A stretch of DNA of 7,758 nucleotides from Thermoplasmatota archaeon (GCA_018824925.1 JAHJFH010000010.1:1-7758); one strand, 5' to 3'; counted from the stretch's first letter, positions 1 to 5,682 are shown. Numbers and translations: made by a program. The notes: generated by a model not told the origin, from the letters alone.

Positions 1-306
1 TTTTATATACAAGGGGACGACATGTTGCTCCCCTAGTTCATTATAAAACAATGCTAAGGGTGTTGCGATAAGCGCATAGTAGGGGTTGGAATCTGAAACG
101 GTAATCGCAGATGGACTTTGAGCTGCCATCTTGGGAATAACATTAAACCGTTCATAGGTTGTTGTGTCAGTGGTCTCTAGATAGGGCTCTTGCACCAGTG
201 TTGTTTGTTGATGCGGTGCAGCTAAAGTGCCATAGGTAGTCATGGTAATGAGGGCTGCTGCAAGGAATGCAAAAATAGATTTTTTATATGTATGACCTCG
301 TCTCAT
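1..306 (-). CDS. Secreted or membrane-anchored protein of unknown family, N-terminal fragment
   Basis: The frame stays open from an ATG at 306 to the left edge, giving 102 residues with no stop, so the 3' end lies outside the window. The N-terminus looks like a Sec signal peptide: a basic stretch (MRRGHTYKK), then a hydrophobic run at about residues 10-29 (SIFAFLAAALITMTTYGTLA), with a plausible signal-peptidase site near Leu-Ala-Ala at 28-30. The mature part opens with a Thr/Gln-rich linker (about 31-52). It then has a more folded-looking segment (about 53-102) with alternating polar and hydrophobic residues, including SDSNPYYALIATPLALFY at 71-88. I do not recognise the family and assign no function. 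A TATA-like box 28-38 nt upstream and the absence of a Shine-Dalgarno motif fit a short-leadered transcript. The gene is real with good confidence; its role is unknown. Confidence 0.75.
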   Translation of the reverse strand, partial: MRRGHTYKKSIFAFLAAALITMTTYGTLAAPHQQTTLVQEPYLETTDTTTYERFNVIPKMAAQSPSAITVSDSNPYYALIATPLALFYNELGEQHVVPLYIK

Positions 307-625
307 AATAATCTAATATTATTATTAAATATAGCTTATTTAAACATTTGGATGAAGAAAAAATACGAATCAGCAAACACTCTTTATCAAAAGGATGTTC
401 GCATAAATTTCTTTGATATATACATCGGTTACGAACTAGGTCTTTAATGACTTATTGCATCATTAACTATTTCCAATATAAAATATCTTGGATAATTTGA
501 AAACTGAATATTGCCCAGGAACAATTAACAATTCATTATTCCAACAATAATATCTATGTTAAACCAGAATTGAATGAAACATTATTCACATGATTAAATA
601 GAATAACCAGATATATTCTCGGGAG
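307..625. other. AT-rich intergenic region, no confident gene
   Basis: These 319 bases separate the divergently placed 5' end of the secreted-protein gene from the 3' end of the zinc-ribbon gene. Apart from the promoter at 334-344, I see no convincing gene, no hairpin followed by a T-run, and no repeat array. There is one open frame of 31 codons on the plus strand (352-447). It has no ribosome binding site and no TATA box at a useful distance, so I treat it as probably chance. The right part (about 450-620) has short stop-riddled frames on both strands. Confidence 0.6.
334..344 (-). promoter_or_regulatory. TATA-like box for the secreted-protein gene
   Basis: Read on the minus strand, this segment is TTTAAATAAGC, a good match to an archaeal TATA box. 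It is centred about 34 nt before the ATG at 306. With the usual archaeal spacing of about 25 nt to the start site, transcription would begin near 314 and leave a leader of roughly 8 nt. A second AT-rich candidate (TATATTTAA, 325-333) would instead give a leaderless message. Called by eye only. Confidence 0.4.
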
Positions 626-1024
626 TTATTTTGATGTGTTTTTATGGAAAACATACCGGGTTGGAATGCGTTTTTTCTTCCCTGTCCAATACCCACAATT
701 TTTACATCGAAACTCAAGAGTGACCTCACCACCCCAGATGGTTTGATTTTTAACACGGGTTAATGATCCTGTACAAACAGGGCATCGCGTGAGTATTTTC
801 CGTGGATCACCCTCTCGGGTATGTATTTCAACATCAGCTAACCTGTGAAGAAAAATAAGTAAGCGAAGGCGGGCACCAGTTACTTGAAAATTCTTTTTTT
901 TTGTTTGTAGCTCTTTTTCAACTAGGGTTTTTAATCGTGTTTGGGACGAAACTTGACGATATTTTTTGAAAACACGACGTATCGCTTGTATAATACGATC
1001 ATCAGAGGCAATATGGTATGCCAT
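626..1024 (-). CDS. Small HTH-like/zinc-ribbon protein, unknown function
   Basis: This encodes 132 residues. Residues 6-65 are rich in basic and hydrophobic residues in a pattern of three or more helices, compatible with a winged-helix or other helix-turn-helix fold. Residues 81-110 form a zinc ribbon: CPVC at 81-84 and CKNC at 107-110, with a 22-residue loop between the pairs. It is followed by a conserved-looking YWTGKKKRIPTRYVF tail at 112-126. The overall charge is strongly positive, which fits nucleic acid or ribosome binding. It resembles an uncharacterised archaeal family I know only as hypothetical proteins of this length, and I cannot name a partner. It differs from translation factor aIF2-beta in domain order and motifs. 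No Shine-Dalgarno motif precedes the ATG. A TATA-like box 24-33 nt upstream suggests a leaderless mRNA of its own, separate from the CBS genes to the right. Confidence 0.85.
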   Translation of the reverse strand: MAYHIASDDRIIQAIRRVFKKYRQVSSQTRLKTLVEKELQTKKKNFQVTGARLRLLIFLHRLADVEIHTREGDPRKILTRCPVCTGSLTRVKNQTIWGGEVTLEFRCKNCGYWTGKKKRIPTRYVFHKNTSK

Positions 1025-1047
1025 GTCGTAGTGTAATCAGTCAAAAT

Positions 1048-1057
1048 ACTTAAATAT
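1048..1057 (-). promoter_or_regulatory. TATA-like box for the zinc-ribbon gene
   Basis: The minus-strand reading is ATATTTAAGT, centred about 28 nt before the ATG at 1024. Transcription would start within a few bases of the initiation codon, as expected for a leaderless archaeal mRNA. The box lies in the 35-base gap after, and slightly overlapping, the end of the 4xCBS gene. Called by eye. Confidence 0.45.
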
Positions 1058-1059
1058 CT

Positions 1060-1842
1060 TTACTGAACAATCGTCTTTAAAAGATCAGTTCGTGTGACAA
1101 TACCAATTAGCTTATCATCCTCAACAATTGGAAGTGCACCAACACTATATTTAAGCATAATTTTTGCCGCCTCAGCAACATTCACCGTTTTTGTCGTCCA
1201 AATTACCGAAGTTTTCATTACATCTTTAACCAACATTTCATCTAACCGATGTTTTTGCCGCGGAACAGAAAATGAATCTTTCAAGGAGGCGAATGCCAAC
1301 GCGATTTCAAAATCAGAAACAATACCAACAAGGATCCCTTGTTCCACAACCGGTATTCGAGCAACATTATCATCAACCATAATACGACGAGCATGAATAA
1401 CGCGATCCCCCGGTGCAACAATACGAAGATTTTTCTGCATAATCTCCCCTACAGGTTTTTTACTTGTAACTAAATGAAGAAAATCTGCTTTTGTTAGCAC
1501 ACCGATAAGATATTTATTCGCATCAACAACCGGAAGCATAGTTGGTCCTGGTTTTCCAACCATACGTAAAATGTTATTGATCTCCTCTAATGGTGAAACA
1601 ACTGGCACATTTTTTTCCGTAACCGATGATGCATGAAACCGTGCTGTAGAAACCTCACGGTGTCGCACACTCCCAAGTTTATGCGCAATTTTACTATCAG
1701 TAATAATTCCAACAAGTTGTTTCTCCTCCAATACCGGTATTTTTGTGATGTCATGCTTTTTCATTAATGACAACACATGTGATAAATCCTCATCTTTATC
1801 AACAGTAATAATATCGGTGGTCATTATATCCTTTACTTTCAT
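1060..1842 (-). CDS. Protein with four CBS domains (two Bateman modules)
   Basis: This encodes 260 residues made almost entirely of four CBS motifs, at about 1-56, 68-124, 128-186 and 203-259. Each contains the typical hydrophobic strand, a proline (IPV, LPV, IPV, LPI) and the G-h-h-[ST] end motif (GIIT, GVLT, GIVS, GIVT). Such tandems usually bind adenosine ligands (AMP, ATP, SAM), and this protein has no attached enzyme or channel domain. CBS2 and CBS4 keep the ribose-contacting Asp of the T-x-x-D motif (TKAD, TRTD). CBS1 (TDSK) and CBS3 (SDFE) do not, so ligand sites may be asymmetric. I chose the ATG at 1842 over an in-frame ATG at 1878 because AGGTGATGG lies just upstream and the sequence VKDIM, typical of a CBS start, follows directly. 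It sits 37 bases after the 2xCBS gene on the same strand, so the two are probably cotranscribed. Confidence 0.88.
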   Translation of the reverse strand: MKVKDIMTTDIITVDKDEDLSHVLSLMKKHDITKIPVLEEKQLVGIITDSKIAHKLGSVRHREVSTARFHASSVTEKNVPVVSPLEEINNILRMVGKPGPTMLPVVDANKYLIGVLTKADFLHLVTSKKPVGEIMQKNLRIVAPGDRVIHARRIMVDDNVARIPVVEQGILVGIVSDFEIALAFASLKDSFSVPRQKHRLDEMLVKDVMKTSVIWTTKTVNVAEAAKIMLKYSVGALPIVEDDKLIGIVTRTDLLKTIVQ

Positions 1843-1846
1843 AGTT

Positions 1847-1855
1847 CCATCACCT
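1847..1855 (-). promoter_or_regulatory. Shine-Dalgarno site that decides the 4xCBS start
   Basis: The minus-strand reading is AGGTGATGG, an excellent match to the complement of the archaeal 16S 3' end. It lies about 5-7 nt before the ATG at 1842. The competing ATG at 1878 has no comparable site, so the shorter 260-residue product is preferred. Confidence 0.7.
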
Positions 1856-1879
1856 ATAATACCAAAATGGGGTATCAAT

Positions 1880-2434
1880 CTATTGATATTTTAAGGCATC
1901 AATACAATCCTCACATAACAAACGACCATCAATCAATTTTAACGTCGTTGATAGCGTGCTACAATCCTCACATTTACCAGAAAATATCTGATCAACAAGC
2001 GAGGATTTATCTCCCTCACCCATACCAGGCCATTCCCGACAAATCTCATATAACATCGGAGATATCCGCGTAATATCCCGATGGGTAATGATCCCTGTTA
2101 ACTTCCCCGCCTCAACAATGGGGAGTCGTCGAATATTACACCGACCCATCGTTTTCATCGCCTCTTCAATAGAGATAAAGGGATCAGTAACAATAATCGG
2201 GGTACTCATCACATCAGAAACAAGAATCTCAGAAGCATTCAATCCCTCTGCAACAACCTTCCGAAGAATATCACTCTCAGTAAGAATACCAACAGGTTGC
2301 TTATTCTCAACAACGATAACACTACCCAATTTTCTTTTTTTCATAAGTTTAGCCGCATCAAAAACACTGATAGTAGGGGCAACCATCAAAGGATTCGTCT
2401 TCATTGCCTCCTTAACCAGAATATCTTTTTTCAT
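1880..2434 (-). CDS. CBS-pair protein with C-terminal metal-binding knuckle (TA0289-like)
   Basis: This encodes 184 residues. Two CBS domains at about 4-62 and 70-127 each end in an intact G-h-h-T-x-x-D motif (GILTESD, GIITHRD), which supports adenosine-ligand binding. A linker follows, and then a zinc-ribbon or rubredoxin-like element with two identical CEDC pairs at 155-158 and 174-177. The order CBS-CBS-knuckle and the length match the archaeal family typified by Thermoplasma acidophilum TA0289, a CBS protein with a bound metal. The molecular function of that family is, to my knowledge, not settled; ligand-controlled regulation is an inference. The gene is divergent from hjc and probably heads a two-gene transcript with the 4xCBS gene. 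The ATG at 2434 is preceded by a weak AGAGG and a possible TATA element. Confidence 0.9.
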   Translation of the reverse strand: MKKDILVKEAMKTNPLMVAPTISVFDAAKLMKKRKLGSVIVVENKQPVGILTESDILRKVVAEGLNASEILVSDVMSTPIIVTDPFISIEEAMKTMGRCNIRRLPIVEAGKLTGIITHRDITRISPMLYEICREWPGMGEGDKSSLVDQIFSGKCEDCSTLSTTLKLIDGRLLCEDCIDALKYQ

Positions 2435-2448
2435 ACGGCCTCTAAACT

Positions 2449-2459
2449 AGATTATACGT
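2449..2459 (-). promoter_or_regulatory. Possible TATA-like element for the CBS gene pair
   Basis: The minus-strand reading contains CGTATAATCTAG, centred about 20 nt before the ATG at 2434. That spacing is short for a standard archaeal promoter. An alternative TCTTATAATAC at 2489-2499 would give a leader of about 30 nt. The 89-base gap between the two divergent starts must hold both promoters, but which element serves this gene is uncertain. Confidence 0.25.
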
Positions 2460-2490
2460 GTTTCACTAAACATTCCATCTAGCAAATGTA

Positions 2491-2497
2491 TTATAAG
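2491..2497 (+). promoter_or_regulatory. TATA-like box for hjc
   Basis: TTATAAG is centred 30 nt before the ATG at 2524. The start site would fall about 5 nt before the initiation codon, so the message is leaderless or nearly so. This agrees with the lack of a Shine-Dalgarno motif there. The A-rich GCAAAT just upstream could act as a BRE. Called by eye. Confidence 0.45.
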
Positions 2498-2523
2498 ATT
2501 TAACAGTATTTTACCTTTTGCCT

Positions 2524-3033
2524 ATGAGCAGTGCATACGAGCGAGAACTCAAAAATATTCTCGAAGGAGAAAAAAAAACTTTATCCAAAGTCACTACGTC
2601 TTTATCAGCAGTAGCTCGTGACCACTATTACCGTATCATTGACCGTCCGTTTATCGTCGTACGAGCTGCAGGTTCTTTTGGCGTTGATCTTGTCGCTATA
2701 CGAGGAGATATAAGCTTTCTTGTCGAAATAAAAACCAGTATCACAGACACCCTCCATTTCAGCACTATGAACGGTAAACTCCAACAACAAGCAGAAAAAA
2801 TGCAAAACAACTGTGAAAAAACCAAAACACTCCCCATCTATGCATATCGACTGAAAAATCATCGAGGAGATAGCTGGCGCATCTTCACCCTCGAAATAGA
2901 GGGATTAGAGGGACGAGCACGCATACTGCACAATCGCCTTCCAAAACTTGATCAAAGCACCAAAGGAAATTTAATCATGCACTGGGATCAAGGATTAGAA
3001 CTTGCACATTTCATCGATTATCTCTGTCGGTAA
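2524..3033 (+). CDS. hjc: Holliday junction resolvase Hjc, long form
   Basis: This encodes 169 residues of an archaeal Holliday junction resolvase, a dimeric metal-dependent endonuclease that cuts four-way junctions during recombination and fork repair. The nuclease core can be read directly: YERELK with Glu6, then RAAGSFGVDLVA with Asp55, then LVEIK with Glu68 and Lys70. These match Glu9, Asp33, Glu46 and Lys48 of Pyrococcus furiosus Hjc. The Asp-Glu spacing (13) is the same in both. The Glu-Asp spacing is 49 here against 24, so about 25 extra residues sit between the first helix and the first strand, rich in Lys, Ser and Thr. There is also a C-terminal tail, and the protein is longer than the usual 120-140 residues. 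I chose the ATG at 2524 because a TATA-like box lies 30 nt upstream; an in-frame TTG at 2518 would add only two residues. It is followed by the Usp gene after 81 bases. Confidence 0.9.
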   Translation: MSSAYERELKNILEGEKKTLSKVTTSLSAVARDHYYRIIDRPFIVVRAAGSFGVDLVAIRGDISFLVEIKTSITDTLHFSTMNGKLQQQAEKMQNNCEKTKTLPIYAYRLKNHRGDSWRIFTLEIEGLEGRARILHNRLPKLDQSTKGNLIMHWDQGLELAHFIDYLCR

Positions 3034-3114
3034 CCCCACTCCCTAATTCTATGATATGAATCTATGACACAAACGTTTTTTAGGATGATTATCGTTACCA
3101 CCCCACTGATTACA

Positions 3115-3555
3115 ATGAAGCGTTTACTAATGGCCTATGATGGTTCTGAAGCATCAGAAAAAGCCCTTGAAATGACATTGAAATGTGCCGCAAAAGAAGA
3201 TGAAATAATTATCCTAACCGTCATCCCAGGAGAATTAGTGGATTCTAGCTTTACCAATATGTTACTTCCCACCATTGACCTAAGCTCAATCATACAATCA
3301 GGAAGTTTTAAAGAAAAAGCGATGCAAAACCTTCAAAAAGTCGCCAACAGAATTGAATCCCACGTAGCAAAAACAGAAGTAGTCGTTGAATCCGGAGACG
3401 CCGCAGACGAAATCCTACTCGCCTCAAAAAAATATGAGATCGATATCATCATTGTAGGCTACAAAGGCTATGGTAAAGAAGGTCGATTCCTCCTTGGCAG
3501 CGTCGCAGATAAAGTCGTACGCCATGCCAGCCGCTCAGTTCTGGTAGTACGATAA
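3115..3555 (+). CDS. UspA-family universal stress protein, ATP-binding type
   Basis: This encodes 146 residues of one Usp domain. The N-terminus KRLLMAYDGSEASEKAL is the standard first strand and loop with the Asp that contacts adenine in family members. The C-terminus carries the nucleotide-binding signature G-2x-G-9x-G-S (GYKG at about 115-118, GS near 128-129), placing it with ATP-binding Usps such as Methanocaldococcus MJ0577 rather than the UspA subtype that does not bind ATP. Usps are cytosolic dimers linked to stress survival, and the exact target cannot be read from sequence. The frame extends upstream to ATGs at 3064 and 3085. I prefer 3115 because the Usp fold begins there, although no clear Shine-Dalgarno motif supports any of the three. 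It lies 81 bases after hjc and 42 bases before coaBC on the same strand. Confidence 0.9.
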   Translation: MKRLLMAYDGSEASEKALEMTLKCAAKEDEIIILTVIPGELVDSSFTNMLLPTIDLSSIIQSGSFKEKAMQNLQKVANRIESHVAKTEVVVESGDAADEILLASKKYEIDIIIVGYKGYGKEGRFLLGSVADKVVRHASRSVLVVR

Positions 3556-3558
3556 AAC

Positions 3559-3566
3559 CTAAATAC
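3559..3566 (+). promoter_or_regulatory. Possible TATA-like box for coaBC
   Basis: CTAAATAC lies just after the Usp stop, centred about 35 nt before the ATG at 3598. The predicted start site near 3588 would exclude the earlier in-frame ATG at 3583 and leave a leader of about 10 nt. This is weak evidence but consistent with the preferred start. Confidence 0.3.
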
Positions 3567-3597
3567 CCTCTTCTTTTAAGCGATGTGGTCGAATATC

Positions 3598-4797
3598 ATG
3601 CATCCCGCATGTGAACTTCGAGGCACAAGCAGCTCCAAATTAAAAAAAAAACGCATCGCATTAGCAGTAACAGGAAGCATCGCTGCAGTAAATACTATAC
3701 AATTAGCCCGTGAATTAATACGACATGGCGCTGATGTTATCCCCCTAATGACACCAAATGCAACAAAAATAATACATCCCAATGCCCTCGAATTTGCTAC
3801 ATCCCACAAACCAATCATAACCCTCACCGGACAAACAGAACATGTCACCTATTGCGGCATGATACAAGAACCCATTGATCTACTCATTATATCCCCCTGT
3901 ACAGCAAACACCCTCTCAAAAATTATCCACGGCATTGATGACACCACGGTAACAACCTTTGCCACAACCGCTATAGGATCCAAAATACCAATACTGCTTA
4001 TCCCTGCAATGCATCAATCCATGTATCAACACCCCATAATCCAAACCAACATACAACACTGCAAAAAAATCGGAATACACGTCATACCTCCTAACATCGT
4101 AGAACACAAAGCAAAAATGCCTAACACACCCCACATACTTACTGAGGTATATCGAATCCTTAGCAAACACGATCTCACCCATGAAAACATACTCATAATT
4201 GGTGGCACAACAGCAGAACCAATCGATGATATACGAATCATAACCTCAAAAAGCTCAGGAAAAACCGCCTCTACCATAGCAACCACCGCATATGAACGCG
4301 GTGCATCGGTAACCCTCTGGTATGGCAACAGCCCCACCACCATACCCGATTACATACCTACAACAAGATACCACACATTTCAAGATCTTAAAACCCTCAT
4401 CGAAAAAACAAAATTAACATCATATACCACCATAATTGTATGCGCAGCTATCGCTGACTATCATCCACAGCCAGTACCTGGAAAAATAAAATCTGGACAA
4501 CCAACCCTCACACTCCACCTTAAGCCCAACCAAAAATTACTACCCCTACTTCGAAAAAATGCTCCTAAAGCAAAACTTATAGCCTTCAAACTAGAAGCCA
4601 ACAAAAACACCTTAGAAAAAGCAACACAAAACCTGTTAAAAAACAATAACCTACAAATGGTAATCGGAAATACTATTGCAGGTATTGGAAGTACAGACAA
4701 TACCATCTGCATATACCACGCATCAAGAAAATATTCACAGCATACCGGAAAAAAAAGTGACCTTGCCCAGATAATCCTTGACAATCTAAAGGAGTAA
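3598..4797 (+). CDS. coaBC: Bifunctional phosphopantothenoylcysteine decarboxylase / phosphopantothenate-cysteine ligase
   Basis: This encodes 399 residues of the fused CoaBC (Dfp) enzyme. The N-terminal flavoprotein CoaC domain (about 15-185) decarboxylates 4'-phosphopantothenoylcysteine. Its marks are VTGSIAA at 24-30, His82 in EHV as the likely catalytic base, SPCTANTLSKI at about 99-109, and PAMH at 136-139, the archaeal form of the bacterial PAMN motif. The C-terminal CoaB domain (about 195-399) joins cysteine to 4'-phosphopantothenate using a nucleotide. Its marks are GGTTAEPIDDIR at 202-213, SSGK at 219-222, AAIADY at 283-288 and KIK at 296-298. The position matching Escherichia coli Dfp Asn210 appears to be Ser217. 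The ATG at 3598 begins MHPACELRG, which resembles other archaeal CoaBC starts; an ATG at 3583 would add five residues. The coding strand is strikingly rich in C and A. The pantoate kinase gene follows after nine bases. Confidence 0.93.
   Translation: MHPACELRGTSSSKLKKKRIALAVTGSIAAVNTIQLARELIRHGADVIPLMTPNATKIIHPNALEFATSHKPIITLTGQTEHVTYCGMIQEPIDLLIISPCTANTLSKIIHGIDDTTVTTFATTAIGSKIPILLIPAMHQSMYQHPIIQTNIQHCKKIGIHVIPPNIVEHKAKMPNTPHILTEVYRILSKHDLTHENILIIGGTTAEPIDDIRIITSKSSGKTASTIATTAYERGASVTLWYGNSPTTIPDYIPTTRYHTFQDLKTLIEKTKLTSYTTIIVCAAIADYHPQPVPGKIKSGQPTLTLHLKPNQKLLPLLRKNAPKAKLIAFKLEANKNTLEKATQNLLKNNNLQMVIGNTIAGIGSTDNTICIYHASRKYSQHTGKKSDLAQIILDNLKE
4788..4794 (+). promoter_or_regulatory. Shine-Dalgarno site for pantoate kinase
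   Basis: AAAGGAG overlaps the last sense codons of coaBC and ends 12 nt before the ATG at 4807. The spacing is on the long side, but the position inside the upstream gene supports a shared transcript and re-initiation after the coaBC stop. Confidence 0.45.
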
Positions 4798-4806
4798 TAA
4801 TCCCTC

Positions 4807-5679
4807 ATGAATACACAATACCAAGCATTTGCACCGGGTCACATATCTGGTTTTTTTGAACCCATAATAAATAACTATAATATTCAATCATGTGGATCAC
4901 GAGGAGCTGGTTTTTCAATCACACTTGGAGCCACATCTACAGTAATACTAAACATAGACGTACAACAAAAAATAACCGTATATATCAATAAAAAATTACG
5001 TGCAGCCCCCGTAACAACCCTTGCCGTGCAGCATCTCCTAGACAATGAGCCTTTTTCTTTAGAGATTCATACAACACTTGATTTACCTACTGGCCAGGGT
5101 TTTGGTATGAGCGCAGCTGGAGCATTAAGCACCTCCTTAGCTGTCGCAAAACTTCTTAACAAACCCGCTTCAGCTGCGATTGAAGCAGCACATTACGCAG
5201 AAGTCACATTACACACTGGTCTTGGAGATGTTATCGCAAGTAGTTTTGGGGGTATCGAAATCCGAAAGGAAGCAGGACTTCCTCCATGGGGTGTTATTGA
5301 GCATATCCTTGGATCATATCAAGTAGTACTTTGTGTTATGGATAAAAAAATTCATACGAAATCAATACTACAAAATGAGTCGTATCTTCATCGTATACAA
5401 AACGCTGGTCGGCAAGCCATTGATAAAATGGTTCAATCACCAACTCTTGATACCTTTTTCAATGTATCCTATTGGTTTTCTCAACAAACAGGATTACTCC
5501 CACTTCGAATAAAAGAGGCAATTGATTCTATTAAGGATATTGGAAGATCAAGTCAGTGTATGTTGGGAAATTCACTTTTTGCGATAGGTGATACAAAAGA
5601 ACTCTGTCAACGATTATGTTCTTTTGGTCCTGTTTATGTGACAACAATCGATGAAGCTGGCGCTCGATTACTAAATTGA
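4807..5679 (+). CDS. Pantoate kinase (PoK), GHMP-kinase family
   Basis: This encodes 290 residues, the usual length for archaeal pantoate kinase, which phosphorylates pantoate to 4-phosphopantoate. In archaea this step with phosphopantothenate synthetase replaces the bacterial PanC/CoaA route to 4'-phosphopantothenate. GHMP-kinase motifs are present in order. The substrate-side motif FAPGHISGFFE is at 8-18, with CGSRGAGFSI at 29-38. The ATP-binding loop PTGQGFGMSAAGALS is at 94-108. TGLGDVIAS at 137-145 carries the conserved acidic position Asp141, and the C-terminal motif MLGNSLFAIG is at 252-261. It is cytosolic, with no signal or membrane segment. It is cotranscribed with coaBC, so two of the three enzymes from pantoate to phosphopantetheine lie together, while the synthetase is not in this window. 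Base composition shifts within the gene: C-rich before about 5040, balanced to G-rich after. The stop lies three bases from the stop of the convergent operon. Confidence 0.92.
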   Translation: MNTQYQAFAPGHISGFFEPIINNYNIQSCGSRGAGFSITLGATSTVILNIDVQQKITVYINKKLRAAPVTTLAVQHLLDNEPFSLEIHTTLDLPTGQGFGMSAAGALSTSLAVAKLLNKPASAAIEAAHYAEVTLHTGLGDVIASSFGGIEIRKEAGLPPWGVIEHILGSYQVVLCVMDKKIHTKSILQNESYLHRIQNAGRQAIDKMVQSPTLDTFFNVSYWFSQQTGLLPLRIKEAIDSIKDIGRSSQCMLGNSLFAIGDTKELCQRLCSFGPVYVTTIDEAGARLLN

Positions 5680-5682
5680 TAC

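Noticed and set aside
440..510. C/D-box small RNA
   Set aside because: A near C-box (ATGATGC on the minus strand near 468) and a CTGA (504-507, plus strand) are on opposite strands, and no matching partner box is at the right distance on either strand.
626..1024. Translation initiation factor 2 subunit beta (aIF2-beta)
   Set aside because: Both have a C-terminal zinc ribbon, but the N-terminal sequence and the domain order and motifs seen here do not match aIF2-beta.
1094..1396. Plus-strand open frame of about 100 codons antisense to the 4xCBS gene
   Set aside because: It lies wholly inside a well-supported CBS gene and its product shows no domain or motif. Other long opposite-strand frames (for example 2088-2450, 4026-4343 and 4461-4808) were rejected for the same reason.
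1843..1878. Upstream ATG at 1878 as start of the 4xCBS gene
   Set aside because: It would add 12 residues unlike a CBS start, with no ribosome binding site. AGGTGATGG sits just before the internal ATG at 1842.
3076..3081. T-run terminator after hjc
   Set aside because: Six T residues lie 43 bases after the stop without a hairpin. This is possible for archaeal termination but too short to claim in AT-rich DNA.
3064..3114. N-terminal extension of the Usp protein from ATGs at 3064 or 3085
   Set aside because: The Usp fold begins at the ATG at 3115, and the added residues are hydrophobic with no clear signal peptide function. Start evidence is weak for all three, so this is a preference, not a proof.
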